A DNA stretch of 64,000 nucleotides from Candidatus Villigracilis vicinus (GCA_016721315.1 JADKIL010000019.1:1-64000); one strand, 5' to 3'; positions 24,518-34,025 are shown, counted from the first letter of the stretch. Translations and numbers: made by a program. The notes: generated by a model from the letters alone, not told the origin.

Positions 24518-27096
24518 TCTCAATTTCAAAACGCTTCCCAGCCTACGTTTTTTTTCTGTCCCTTGGGACATTTATCACTTTTGCCATTCTGCTGGCATCT
24601 CCATCAGACCCGAAGAATGCAGTTTTTCTAGGGTACTCTATTGAACGGACCCTGCTTGGTGTATCTGTTTTATTGATTGGATTCTCGCTGCTTTTCACGA
24701 GCGTATATTTATTGCGCAGACGCGAGCTTTCCATGAACCTATGGGCAGATATAACCCAGCCTGGTAGAGCGGGTGACTTTGTGTTGGTCATCTTTTTGTT
24801 AATGTTTTTATCTGGAAGTGCCGCACTGTTGATGCCCTCATACCGCCTTGGTAGGTTCGCAAGTTACATTACCACCCTCTCACCTATCATAATTTGGCTG
24901 ACCATTGCAAGTATCCTGACAGTTGTTTTGACCCTTATCGAAAGGAAAGGGATAAATTCCCTGAATACCAAAACGACCCATCTCATTCTGAAAGTTGGAT
25001 TTGTCGTTTTTGGGATTTCCATTTTATTAATACTATTCATCCTTTCTACCGGCATTGGTATTCGCTTCCCATCAGATTATTGGTATAACGCTGGTGTGCC
25101 TGTTCTTGGATTTCAAGTCTTGTTGTCCCTTTTTGTTGGGACGCTATTTTTGTTTTTTGAGCGCCGATTTAATATATTCAAGCATGCCAAGATAGATTTT
25201 GTACTTTTTATCTTGATCTGGGTGCTTGCTGCCTGGTTTTGGGGACGCGGTCCCTTGAACCCGAATTATTTCATGCCTGACACTGCCAAAAACGTTATCT
25301 ATCCCTATTCTGATGCTGCAACGTTCGACCAGGGTGGGCAATTTGCTTTGATCGGACAATCATTGCTTAATGGGCTTTATTCTGACCGCCCTTTATACAG
25401 CATCTTTCTGCTTGTCCTGCACCTGGTATTCGGTCAGGATTACGTGATTTTGATGACGGCTCAAGCCGCCTTGTTCGCTGTGTTCCCTGCTGTGATCTAT
25501 CTTATCGGTAATGAATTGCATAGCCGAGCACTGGGTATCTCTGCAAGTGTGTTAATCGCCATTCGAGGGGTGAATGCCATTATCGCCGCAAAGTGGATCG
25601 ATACTGCCAGTCCTAAAATGATGCTGACCGATTTTCCAACTGCGATTGGCATCTCTATTTTTATACTATTGATTCTAAAATGGATGAAACATCCATCCAG
25701 GCTTAACATTTTGATCTGGGCGGGCGCTGTGTTCGGGCTTGCGCTGATGATTCGCTCTCATGTATTGCCTCTTTTACCTGTGGTTTTGATTTGTTCTCCA
25801 TTATTTTTAAGGATTCGTTGGAAACAGGTCGTTCTTGTTGGCTTGTTAGTCATCGTTGGAATGTTGACAGTCACTCTGCCTTGGGAAGTGCGGAATTCTA
25901 CGAAGGGAATTCCCATGTTTTATACGTATTATTCCCGTATCGAAATTTTACTTCGATACAGGTATGGTATTGGTGCGGATGCTTCCACTCATTCCGAGAC
26001 TGTAAATGCTCTAAATTCATCCGATTCTTTTTACCAAGTAAACACTCATGCCTTACTTCGCCAGCGGTCATTAACCCAAGCCGGTTCTTTGACCTGTGAA
26101 TCTGTGCCTTGCTCTCTTCTAAATCACTTATTGCATAACACCATCACATCGGTGATTTCCCTGCCTGCAACACCGGTCTTTCATGATCTTTGGAACACTA
26201 TAAAATCAGACCTGCCCTATTGGAAAAAGAGTTGGAAGGACGGGTTCGTTGACACGGTTGGCTCAGGGATGATCATTCTAAACATCGCCTTGATTTCTCT
26301 AGGCGTTGGATCCATATGGGAGCGCAAGCGGGCAATTGCACTCCTGCCAATCGTTTTTTTTATGACGTATCTCTTCACTAATTCACTCGGTTTGACATCT
26401 GGTGGACGTTATATTGCCCCAGTGGATTGGCTTGTTCTCTTGTATTATATGGCTGGTGGAATACAACTACTTAGTTGGCTTTTGAGATTTGCAGGCGTCC
26501 CCCAGAAAGATTACAGCCCAGCTTCTGGGATTAATGTTTTTCCTGAACTGAGATGGGGATCCTATGCCAGCATAATACCTGTTTTAGGCGCTATTCTTGC
26601 GCTGGGGGCTTTACTGCCCGTGTCTGAAATGTTTTTTGAGCCGCGATATCAGATCCGCGAGCCGGAAAAGATATTATCCGAATTGGAAGAAACTGGTTTG
26701 TTGGAGCAATCTGGTTTTACTCGTGCGGAACTTCTTACATTCCTTTCACAGCCAAATGCCATGATTCGTGAAGGACGTGCACTTTACCCTCGTTATTATC
26801 CTTCCGGTGCAGGAGAACCCGACCGAAGTACCTATTATCGTTTTTTGGATTATCAGCGCCTTGTTTTTACCTTGATCGGACCTTACTCTGGTTTCCATGA
26901 AGGGGTGGTGATCCCTGGAAATCCCCCACCTATATCTTTCCACGCTGCAGATGTGGTTGTTTTGGGTTGTTTGAATACATCCTATTTCGCAACTTTTATT
27001 GATGCAGTGGTAGTTTTTACCCCTTCAGATGGGGGCTATGTTTACAATCGTTCGCCGGGCTCCCCATTGCAATGCCCATTACCAGAGCCAAAGTAG
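24514..27096 (+). CDS. Large multi-pass membrane protein, probable GT-C glycosyltransferase
   Basis: An 860-residue protein with many hydrophobic segments through about residue 720 and a soluble C-terminal part of roughly 130 residues. The loop YPYSDAATFDQGGQFALIGQ after the sixth or seventh segment is where GT-C enzymes carry their catalytic acidic residues. SDRPLYSIFLLVLHLVFGQDY resembles the PPL-type turn that follows in GT39/ArnT-like proteins. It would use a polyprenyl-linked sugar on the outer face. A Wzy-like polymerase role is an alternative, since no other polymerase is seen. Translationally coupled to the WecA-like gene and followed by a strong terminator. Confidence 0.6.
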   Translation: MISISKRFPAYVFFLSLGTFITFAILLASPSDPKNAVFLGYSIERTLLGVSVLLIGFSLLFTSVYLLRRRELSMNLWADITQPGRAGDFVLVIFLLMFLSGSAALLMPSYRLGRFASYITTLSPIIIWLTIASILTVVLTLIERKGINSLNTKTTHLILKVGFVVFGISILLILFILSTGIGIRFPSDYWYNAGVPVLGFQVLLSLFVGTLFLFFERRFNIFKHAKIDFVLFILIWVLAAWFWGRGPLNPNYFMPDTAKNVIYPYSDAATFDQGGQFALIGQSLLNGLYSDRPLYSIFLLVLHLVFGQDYVILMTAQAALFAVFPAVIYLIGNELHSRALGISASVLIAIRGVNAIIAAKWIDTASPKMMLTDFPTAIGISIFILLILKWMKHPSRLNILIWAGAVFGLALMIRSHVLPLLPVVLICSPLFLRIRWKQVVLVGLLVIVGMLTVTLPWEVRNSTKGIPMFYTYYSRIEILLRYRYGIGADASTHSETVNALNSSDSFYQVNTHALLRQRSLTQAGSLTCESVPCSLLNHLLHNTITSVISLPATPVFHDLWNTIKSDLPYWKKSWKDGFVDTVGSGMIILNIALISLGVGSIWERKRAIALLPIVFFMTYLFTNSLGLTSGGRYIAPVDWLVLLYYMAGGIQLLSWLLRFAGVPQKDYSPASGINVFPELRWGSYASIIPVLGAILALGALLPVSEMFFEPRYQIREPEKILSELEETGLLEQSGFTRAELLTFLSQPNAMIREGRALYPRYYPSGAGEPDRSTYYRFLDYQRLVFTLIGPYSGFHEGVVIPGNPPPISFHAADVVVLGCLNTSYFATFIDAVVVFTPSDGGYVYNRSPGSPLQCPLPEPK

Positions 27097-27097
27097 G

Positions 27098-27136
27098 GAG
27101 CCGGTCACGTTTCGAAACGTGACCGGCTCTTTTTTT
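27098..27136 (+). terminator. Strong rho-independent terminator closing the polysaccharide locus
   Basis: A perfect 32-base palindrome (half-site GAGCCGGTCACGTTTC, 27098-27129) is followed by seven T. The stop codon of the convergent minus gene lies inside the T-run. Confidence 0.9.
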
Positions 27137-28058
27137 ATTCCATCTCAATGCGGCTGGGGACGCTTCCTGCCGCCCTCCAGGCTTGAGCGGTTTCTTCAAT
27201 ATTTGCCCAGCGGACAAAGGTATAGCCATTCATTTCGCTTACAAACGCTGTGATCTCGGCAATGCCATCGTCGCTTTCGACGATCTGTAATGTGGTTGGG
27301 GCGACCATGAGCGTAAAACTGATGACAGGGTATGTGTATTGTCCATTGGCAATGCTTTGAGCGAGCATGCGACCATCTTTGAGCTGATGTGTACCGCCGC
27401 CTACACGGACATATTGTCCGTTCGGGTTGTGCGTGGTGTACTGTTCTGCACTGAGCGGAATCCACAGCCCGGCAGCAAGATCATCACATCCCGGGCGGTG
27501 ACCGGGACAATTCGTGCCGCCCCATAACACTTGTGGAGTCCATGTGAAACCCTGATAGGTTTGTGGACCGATGTTGCTGAACTCACTGACCAACATGCCC
27601 GAAACGACAGAATTAGGATGACCGCCCATTTGTGTGATGAGATAGGCGGCTTTTGCTCGGTCTTGCGGACTGTGCGTGTGGACGTCCCACTGCACGCCCA
27701 AGGCTTCGGATGCTTGGATCAATTCGGCGGCGCGTGGCTCACCTTCAAGCCAGCCAATATCTGCACCGATAGACCACTTCATGCCGAGGGCGGTCACTTG
27801 TTGCAAGAATACAAGGAAAGCATCCACATCAGGCCAGACCTGCGGTTTGGATTCGATGTGGGTGGTGCCGGAGATGTAGAGGAGGGTTGTGTTGGTTTCT
27901 GCGGGTTGTGCGGCAGCGGGGGATGTTTCGGCGGGGACAGAGGTTGGGGATGTTGTGTCCGCTTCGGTGGCAGGGAGAGGCGCAGCTTCGATTGTTGAAG
28001 TTATGGCGCAGGCGGTCGTCAAGAACAGGGCAAGGATCAGGGGCAGGATTCGTTTCAT
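27135..28058 (-). CDS. Lipoprotein with polysaccharide-deacetylase-like features
   Basis: A 307-residue secreted lipoprotein: signal peptide MKRILPLILALFLTTAC with the lipobox cysteine at 17, then a Thr/Pro/Ala-rich stalk to about residue 55. The folded part contains GVQWDVHTHSPQDRAK, whose His-x-His could bind a metal as in NodB-like enzymes, and several Asp/His later. ATG 28058 was chosen because AAGGAG lies seven bases upstream. An ATG two codons earlier overlaps that ribosome site. Faces the polysaccharide locus tail to tail. Enzyme activity is uncertain; a binding role is possible. Confidence 0.6.
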   Translation of the reverse strand: MKRILPLILALFLTTACAITSTIEAAPLPATEADTTSPTSVPAETSPAAAQPAETNTTLLYISGTTHIESKPQVWPDVDAFLVFLQQVTALGMKWSIGADIGWLEGEPRAAELIQASEALGVQWDVHTHSPQDRAKAAYLITQMGGHPNSVVSGMLVSEFSNIGPQTYQGFTWTPQVLWGGTNCPGHRPGCDDLAAGLWIPLSAEQYTTHNPNGQYVRVGGGTHQLKDGRMLAQSIANGQYTYPVISFTLMVAPTTLQIVESDDGIAEITAFVSEMNGYTFVRWANIEETAQAWRAAGSVPSRIEME

Positions 28059-28141
28059 TTGCATTCTCCTTTTGAAATGAATTGTACGGAATGCTGAAAG
28101 TTTGACGAGTGACGCCAGTCATTTGATTGTAAACAGGGTGT

Positions 28142-28179
28142 AAAAATAGCGGGCAGGTTATCCCTGCCCGCTATTTTTT
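28142..28179. terminator. Bidirectional terminator hairpin
   Basis: A perfect 16-bp stem (28142-28157 with 28163-28178) with a 5-base loop carries A and T runs at its ends. It ends the 28190-31881 operon on the minus strand. Confidence 0.85.
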
Positions 28180-28189
28180 GATTAAACTG

Positions 28190-29191
28190 TTATTTCACTG
28201 TAAACGTTAAAGTGTCTGAAAACCCACTGGTATTCCCAAGGTTGTCGATTGTGCGTACGCGCCATGTGTAGGTGCTGTTACCGCATGCAACAATGATCTC
28301 TTGAGAAGTGCTTGCGGTGGTTCCGGTTTGTTTGCCGCCGGGACCGTCGATCTCCCATTCGTAGTAGGCGACTCCGTTCGGGTGTGAGACGGGTTGCCAT
28401 GTCAATTGAACGGATGAGGTGCAATTCAGTGTGCCGGAAGGCGCGCTGGGTTGTGGGGCACTCAGGGGAACTGGGCTGGGTGTAGGTGTAGGCGGTGCTT
28501 CCACAATGGGCACATTGCTGGTATCGCCACTGACTTCGACCAGTTCATCCCAGATCCAACACTTTACGCCTGCTTCGGTTTGAATGACCCACCAGGTAGA
28601 GTCTGAGCGGCGTCCGACAATGGGGGCGGTTTGTTGGCTCAGCAAATAGCCGGTGATTTCATACGCCTGTCCGGGACCAAAGCGGCAATTTGAGTCTTTG
28701 ATGGCGGTGGCTTGCGGAGCCCCAAGTGTGGGCGTGGCTTCAGGTGTGGGTGTGTAATCAGGCGCAAGCGTGGTTTCAACTGTCGGCGGAGTTTGAGAGG
28801 CGGCGCTTTCTCCAACTTGTACTTGCACCACGTTGGAATCATGTGAGCCACCATCTGCAGTGAGCAGCTTGGTCTGCAATTGATACGTCCCCGGTGCGGA
28901 GGCGCGCCATGGTTGTTGGATGGTTCCCGACGGGATCGAGCCATCCAACGCATCTTCACGGACGACCTCGCCGTTGACGAGCAGTACCACGTTTGTTGCG
29001 CCTGTCTCTACACCGAATGTTGATTTGACAATGATCCAATCCTGCACCGTGTATACGGTTCCATTCTGTGGGGTGATGATCTGCAAACCAGATGGTTGTG
29101 CATTGCCCGGAAGTCCGGCGGGGAGGGTACATCCGGTTAGAAAAACCAGAAACATGCTCAGCAGGAGCCGCTTTTTATTTAATGGTTTCAT
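28190..29191 (-). CDS. SH3b-domain lipoprotein with Ig-like and FN3-like domains
   Basis: A 333-residue secreted lipoprotein. Signal peptide MKPLNKKRLLLSMFLVFLTGC has its lipobox Cys at 21. It is followed by an Ig-like domain (LQIITPQNGTVYTVQDWII), a Thr/Pro stalk, a bacterial SH3-type domain (NCRFGPGQAYEITGYLL to CWIWDELVEVSG), a second Pro-rich linker and a C-terminal fibronectin-III-like domain ending in FSDTLTFTVK. SH3b domains usually bind cell-wall or peptide ligands. The start at 29191 overlaps the upstream gene by 4 bases (ATGA); a longer frame to 29317 lies wholly inside that gene. Function beyond surface binding is unknown. Confidence 0.75.
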   Translation of the reverse strand: MKPLNKKRLLLSMFLVFLTGCTLPAGLPGNAQPSGLQIITPQNGTVYTVQDWIIVKSTFGVETGATNVVLLVNGEVVREDALDGSIPSGTIQQPWRASAPGTYQLQTKLLTADGGSHDSNVVQVQVGESAASQTPPTVETTLAPDYTPTPEATPTLGAPQATAIKDSNCRFGPGQAYEITGYLLSQQTAPIVGRRSDSTWWVIQTEAGVKCWIWDELVEVSGDTSNVPIVEAPPTPTPSPVPLSAPQPSAPSGTLNCTSSVQLTWQPVSHPNGVAYYEWEIDGPGGKQTGTTASTSQEIIVACGNSTYTWRVRTIDNLGNTSGFSDTLTFTVK

Positions 29192-31881
29192 GGATTTGCC
29201 TCGCCTTCCGGGGTTGCTGATATGGACCAGGGTTCTTCGCAGCTTGGCGTCCTTATTTGAATACTTGTTCCGTTTACAAAAGAGGTGGTTGCGAATCTTT
29301 CGCAATTGGGTCCGCAATAATTGATTGCGCCCATGCGGTACAAGTAGGTTGTATTGCAGCCGACTTCGGTGTCAATATAGCTGGTTGCATCGGTGGGTAC
29401 AGACAGGGGTAAACCAACCAACGCCCATTCCGGGTTTGCAGCATTCAGACGTTTCCGTTGAATAAAAATAGAATTGACGGGCAGGTAGCCGGGTTCGCCT
29501 GAGGCTTGGTATGGCGCCCAGTTAATGACCAGACACTTTTCTGCGCCGTTGCAGGCATTTGTGGCGGTGACGGAAATCAAAGTGGGCGGTTCTTGGGGGG
29601 CACAATCTTCCAGTTCCACCTGATAGATGCCGGTCTCATTAAGCCGAACACCGTCACTTTCGAGGCTGAGGAAAAATTCAGCCCGGTCTTGTGTGCAATC
29701 CACAGGGGTGGTGAAGGTGTGATGTCGCAGGTTATTTTTTGGAAAATATCCAGGTGATGTTGCACTGCCATCTTCCATGACTTGCCAAATATTCAAGCGT
29801 ACATCGCGCCCGGCAGGCCAGGCAAACCCTTGCGGCAGATCGAGTGTGATCAATACCTCTTGATAACTGCCTTGTTCCCATACTGCCCAGTTTGGCTCAA
29901 GAGAAAGTTGAATATTGCTCAATGTGTCTGTGGGGCAGAATCCGCGCACTACGGTTTGACTGGTATGTTGAAGCCAGCCGGATGGAGAAAACCCGGGGCG
30001 TGCATTCGCTGGGTATACGCCTAACGAGTAAATATATTCATGTCCACAGATCACATTGGCATCTACATCTGTGAAGAGTAAGCCCGGGCGCAGGTCTTCC
30101 TGCGAGTAGACTTCTTCATACAGATTTACTTCGCTTAGAACAGATGGATCAGTGTTGGTTCTATCAAAGCGATAGAGAATGACCCCGGCTCCTTCGGGGG
30201 GATAGTTGCCCGGCGGTATGCTCCATTCGAGCATCACCCCGCCAGGCTGGGGATCGGTAACCAAAACCAGTGGACCCGGACCATTGGGTGTGCATCGTCC
30301 GTTGGCTTGAACTCTTTCCCATGCAACGGTCGTCCCAATGGGATAGGCGCCGCCTGCAAGATACGCGTCCACTGCACCCGGCGTGTAGGCTTGCAGCCCA
30401 ACGATATAGGTATATACATCGCCGCACGCGAGGTCATTGTCAATGTATGAAAACTCCGTTCCTGGGTTCAACGTGGAACCCTGACTGGCAACCCAATTGG
30501 GCGGGACGATCAATTGTGACGAACTGTGGTTTCCGATGGTTCGTTGAATGTACGGAACCAGCGTTTTGCCTTCAGGTGCTTCGAACGGTTGCTCCAGCCG
30601 TAATGTGATTAGATTTCCAGCCGGGTCATTGCTGTTGACTGTGACCACGATCCCTGCTCCGTATACACATTCCCAGTCGTCCTGCTCACACACATCCTCC
30701 ACCTGGGCGTCTCCGCCTGCGTTGGCTTGCCCGATCCAATCCAACAGGTCGGGCACACTTAACACCGGATCAATCGGCAGGAAATCACTACCGTCCAAGT
30801 CAGGGGTCATGTTATCGATGATCTCATCCAGAATTGTGTTCTCTTCCTCTGGTTCCACTGCTGCGGGCGGCAGGTTGCCGCCGGGCAATACCTGTAACTG
30901 ATCGATGACGACTGAAACATGCCCGCTGGTATCCTTTGCTGTAAACCCCACCCAGTATTCACCAACCTCCAAAGGTACATAAAAATATCCGATCTCGCAA
31001 ATTTGCTGTCCTTCACAGTCGATCACATTCGTGCCCCTATCGATCAACACTTCTCCGTCCCAACCGCTCCATGCGAATTCCAGAGATCGAAGCCCAAGAT
31101 CATCCTCGGCTTTGGCATAAGCAAACAAGGTAGGGACGGGGTCTCCACCAGAGGCATCAAGTTCTATGTGTAGATCATATAGTGGGAATTGTGGCGGGGC
31201 ATCGTTGGGTTGAGGCGGCAAAGCCGGCAAGGCTTCATCGTCTGCCCCCGGATTTTCTCCATCTGCGGGTGGATTTGCCTGCCCATCTCCGGCAGGTGGA
31301 TTGTTACCTGCATCGCCTCCACCAGCAGGTGGATTTGCCTGCCCGTCTCCGGCGGGTGGGTTACCCGCATTGTCTCCACCAGCGGGTGAATTCTCGCCTC
31401 CATCCCCGATGCTGACGGGTAGATCGCCCTGTCCATTCCCATTGGCGTCGCCTGCTTGTTGCACTGCTACAGCTACATGGATTGCGTTGCTGTCACTAGT
31501 TTCGTTCTGCCTGTTGGTTGCTCTGGCAGTAATTTCATGCCAGCCTGTATTTTGATTCAATACAACAAAAACTCTACTGACGGATGTGACCGAAGGATCT
31601 GGCAGGGTGAATGTTTGAATAACCTGACCGTCGATTAGCAGTTCCATTTGCTTCAGCCCGCCCTGAGATTGCGCGGTGACATACACCAATAGCGCGTCTC
31701 CAGAGTTCATTTGAGTTTTATCCGCGGGTTGCACAATGGCGACGACAGGTGCAGATCCAAATGCCCCTTCGTCAGTATTTGAAGATCCGCTCTGTGTCAG
31801 ATAACCTATTCCTACCAGTATCGCCACACCCAAACACAAGAGGATAACAATGATCAGCGTCCAGACTACAGTTTTATTCAT
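29188..31881 (-). CDS. Large membrane-anchored extracellular multidomain protein
   Basis: An 897-residue protein held by one N-terminal membrane helix (about 5-28) with the bulk outside. An Ig-like domain (about 45-145, VVAIVQPADKTQMNSGD to ATNRQNETSDSNAI) resembles the one in the following lipoprotein. A Gly/Asn/Pro/Asp-rich linker with a 20-residue repeat (about 155-225) comes next. Then come at least four beta-sandwich-like modules with Cys pairs, for example NVICGHEYIYSLGVYP and GCNTTYLYRMGAINYCG, which look like fibronectin-III repeats. No enzyme motif is seen. It is likely to be a surface adhesin or scaffold made together with the SH3b lipoprotein. Confidence 0.65.
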   Translation of the reverse strand: MNKTVVWTLIIVILLCLGVAILVGIGYLTQSGSSNTDEGAFGSAPVVAIVQPADKTQMNSGDALLVYVTAQSQGGLKQMELLIDGQVIQTFTLPDPSVTSVSRVFVVLNQNTGWHEITARATNRQNETSDSNAIHVAVAVQQAGDANGNGQGDLPVSIGDGGENSPAGGDNAGNPPAGDGQANPPAGGGDAGNNPPAGDGQANPPADGENPGADDEALPALPPQPNDAPPQFPLYDLHIELDASGGDPVPTLFAYAKAEDDLGLRSLEFAWSGWDGEVLIDRGTNVIDCEGQQICEIGYFYVPLEVGEYWVGFTAKDTSGHVSVVIDQLQVLPGGNLPPAAVEPEEENTILDEIIDNMTPDLDGSDFLPIDPVLSVPDLLDWIGQANAGGDAQVEDVCEQDDWECVYGAGIVVTVNSNDPAGNLITLRLEQPFEAPEGKTLVPYIQRTIGNHSSSQLIVPPNWVASQGSTLNPGTEFSYIDNDLACGDVYTYIVGLQAYTPGAVDAYLAGGAYPIGTTVAWERVQANGRCTPNGPGPLVLVTDPQPGGVMLEWSIPPGNYPPEGAGVILYRFDRTNTDPSVLSEVNLYEEVYSQEDLRPGLLFTDVDANVICGHEYIYSLGVYPANARPGFSPSGWLQHTSQTVVRGFCPTDTLSNIQLSLEPNWAVWEQGSYQEVLITLDLPQGFAWPAGRDVRLNIWQVMEDGSATSPGYFPKNNLRHHTFTTPVDCTQDRAEFFLSLESDGVRLNETGIYQVELEDCAPQEPPTLISVTATNACNGAEKCLVINWAPYQASGEPGYLPVNSIFIQRKRLNAANPEWALVGLPLSVPTDATSYIDTEVGCNTTYLYRMGAINYCGPNCERFATTSFVNGTSIQIRTPSCEEPWSISATPEGEANP
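31264..31359 (-). repeat. 60-base tandem coding repeat in the Pro-rich linker
   Basis: Two near-identical copies (31264-31299 and 31324-31359) lie 60 bases apart and encode the repeated NPPAGDGQANPPA segment. Flanking sequence carries weaker copies. The copies can vary in number by slippage without changing the frame. Confidence 0.75.
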
Positions 31882-32020
31882 GAAACCTCACAGACCAAGA
31901 TAGATTCATGTTTTATAGTGATATACAAATATTCGAGACTTAATCGGTAAGGGCTGCTTCGATAAAGGCAGAGAAACAATTACCTTGCCATGATTTTATC
32001 AGACCTGATCTTTACTCAAT

Positions 32021-32058
32021 AAAAAAGCTCAGAGGATATATCATTAAGTCCTCTGAGC
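32021..32058 (-). terminator. Rho-independent terminator of the alpha/beta hydrolase gene
   Basis: On the minus strand a 10-bp stem GCTCAGAGGA/TCCTCTGAGC is followed by six T. It lies in the 212-base gap (31882-32093), which otherwise holds only the promoter region of the 897-residue protein. Confidence 0.85.
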
Positions 32059-32093
32059 GGAGAGCAGGTCTTTCAAATATTCTGGATGCAAGT

Positions 32094-32966
32094 TCATAGG
32101 TCAAAGCATCGGTATAAAAAGATCATCAGCGGTTCGGTCATTACAGTATCACCTGCCGCACCGATCTGGTTGTTGACTTCCTCATGTGAAAGGGACGTTG
32201 CATCCACCAAGGTGGCTTCGATTCCCATGGCTTGCAATGCCGCGATAAACTCAGTTTCGATTTGCTGGCGGCTCTCATTTCCACGCATCACTCCCAGCAT
32301 GGGCGGGATGCCGCTGTTTGGTTGGATAAGCAGTGTTGCAGAAGTTTCAGTGATGTAGTTGGGATTATTGCCTAGCGCGTTTACCCATTGTTCTTGTTCG
32401 GTGTTGCCTGCTTTGGCTTTATCAAAGCCAGCCGTATCGAGTGGAGCAGCACAAGTGATGGCGGAAAGTTCCAAGCCGTATTCTTTCAAGTAAATTGGAT
32501 TCACTGCCACATTCGAAACGATATCTGCGCCTGCGGAGTGACCCAGCAGGGCGACGCGGTTCGGGTCGCCGCCGTAGGCTGGGATGTGCTCCCGAACCCA
32601 AGCCACCGCTGCAGCGACATCCAAAAAATGATCTGGAAATTGCGCTGCGCCTTTTGTTGGTGTACTCAAGCGATAGTTGACGCTGACCAATATCCAGCCT
32701 TGCTCATTGAACAATGTGATCTTATCTGCCATCTGATAGGCTTTGTCGCCGATGGCGTATCCGCCGCCATGAACCCACATCACCACAGGCGCATTTTGCG
32801 GATTGGCAGGCAGGTAGATATCGAGGCTGAGTAGGTCAGGGTCAATACCTTCAACAGTTTTGTAGGCGACCGTGGTTGGTGGATTTTCGAGAGATGCCTT
32901 GGATGTAAATCTGCAAGAGGAAATCAGGAAGAGCAACACGAGAGAAAGAGATAGAAAGCGTTTCAT
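32094..32966 (-). CDS. Alpha/beta hydrolase lipoprotein (esterase/lipase-like)
   Basis: A 290-residue secreted lipoprotein. The signal peptide MKRFLSLSLVLLFLISSC has its lipobox Cys at 18. The hydrolase belongs to the hormone-sensitive-lipase/carboxylesterase group: oxyanion motif MWVHGGGYAIG, nucleophile elbow LLGHSAGAD, and a C-terminal His in SLSHEEVN that fits the catalytic triad. The pattern DLLSLDIYLP near the N-terminus and GGDPNRVALLGHSAG are typical. It probably cleaves small esters outside the membrane. It lies 6 bases after the next gene upstream on the minus strand, so the two are likely co-transcribed. Confidence 0.85.
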   Translation of the reverse strand: MKRFLSLSLVLLFLISSCRFTSKASLENPPTTVAYKTVEGIDPDLLSLDIYLPANPQNAPVVMWVHGGGYAIGDKAYQMADKITLFNEQGWILVSVNYRLSTPTKGAAQFPDHFLDVAAAVAWVREHIPAYGGDPNRVALLGHSAGADIVSNVAVNPIYLKEYGLELSAITCAAPLDTAGFDKAKAGNTEQEQWVNALGNNPNYITETSATLLIQPNSGIPPMLGVMRGNESRQQIETEFIAALQAMGIEATLVDATSLSHEEVNNQIGAAGDTVMTEPLMIFLYRCFDL

Positions 32967-32972
32967 GAAATT

Positions 32973-34025
32973 TTATTGGATCATATCCAGCACCATGGGC
33001 AGATTGACGATGCCGATACGGTTGTTTTGCGAAGCGACATAGAGGACGGTTTGCTCATACATTGCCCACATCGCATCCTGCTCGGCTTGCGAGAGCAGCG
33101 CCGATTTGAGGTTGGGATCCCAATTCGGGCGTTTGCCACCATCCACATACACGGTCAGCCAGGCAGATTGGGTTGAGAAAAAATCGTTGTCGTGCATTTT
33201 CACACCGACGAAATAGGGGGCAATGCCTTGCGAGTTGTGAGCTTCGTTGAGCGCATTCTCAAAAGATGCTGCCGGGTCTGCGCCGACATTTTGAAAGAGC
33301 ATGTAATCGTAATGTTCAGGGCGAATGTATAAGCCTTTCTTTGTGTCGCCTACATTAAGCGCGCGCCCGTGGACAACGGTCATTTGCGCGCCGAGTTCTT
33401 TGAAGACGCGCATGAGAGCAGAGTCAACTTTGGCATCGCTGGATAGGGACGAGGCGGCATAAGGCGGATACCCGATCAGCGAAGCCACGTATTGATAGCC
33501 GCCGGGTGCGTCTGTCGTTTGCCCAGTGACGGGGTCAACTGCGTGGGTCTCGTAGCGCAGGACGGTTTGGTAAAGTTCGTCCGCGCTCATGTTTCGCAGA
33601 CCGAGCCAATCATAATTATTGGCATACGGACGTGGCGCACGGTAGTGATACGAAATGGCAACCACAGGCGAGGTCTTGAGCCGTTCCAATAATTGCGGGA
33701 ATTGCTCTGCGTAAATCTGCGCCATCACATCGGTCAAGTAAATATCCACAGGCACGTTGTAGGTTTCGTGCAGGGTGATGATGCGATCCAATACAGCAGC
33801 CGATTGTTCGGGATACGAGAAGTCCTGCACGTTGATGGAGAAGATGGCATAGTCACTGACGTTGACAGGCGCCTTGGTTGGCGCGGATGTTGCCGCCTCA
33901 AGCGTAATCTGGGCTGGTTGCGTTTCAGCAGGTTCTACCTCCGCTGTGGGTTGGTTCGTGCCAAGGTTGCAAGCGAGGGTGAAGAGAATAATTATAGGCA
34001 TAAGCATTGCGGCTTTTCTAACCAT
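32973..34025 (-). CDS. Lipoprotein, polysaccharide-deacetylase-like (uncertain)
   Basis: A 350-residue secreted lipoprotein with signal peptide MVRKAAMLMPIIILFTLAC (lipobox Cys 19) and a Thr/Pro/Ala stalk. The mature part opens with YAIFSINVQDFSYPEQSAAV, then VPVDIYLTDVMAQI and SPVVAISYHYRAPRPY. This resembles the start and His motif of deacetylase-like barrels that act on or bind surface sugars. GVKMHDNDFF near the C-terminus has another His. ATG 34025 follows AAGGAG at short spacing; the frame extending to 34244 overlaps the divergent azlC and is rejected. Activity is not established. Confidence 0.55.
   Translation of the reverse strand: MVRKAAMLMPIIILFTLACNLGTNQPTAEVEPAETQPAQITLEAATSAPTKAPVNVSDYAIFSINVQDFSYPEQSAAVLDRIITLHETYNVPVDIYLTDVMAQIYAEQFPQLLERLKTSPVVAISYHYRAPRPYANNYDWLGLRNMSADELYQTVLRYETHAVDPVTGQTTDAPGGYQYVASLIGYPPYAASSLSSDAKVDSALMRVFKELGAQMTVVHGRALNVGDTKKGLYIRPEHYDYMLFQNVGADPAASFENALNEAHNSQGIAPYFVGVKMHDNDFFSTQSAWLTVYVDGGKRPNWDPNLKSALLSQAEQDAMWAMYEQTVLYVASQNNRIGIVNLPMVLDMIQ

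Noticed and set aside
31264..31400. Repeats considered as a CRISPR array
   Set aside because: They are in-frame coding repeats of a Pro/Gly linker with no unique spacers.
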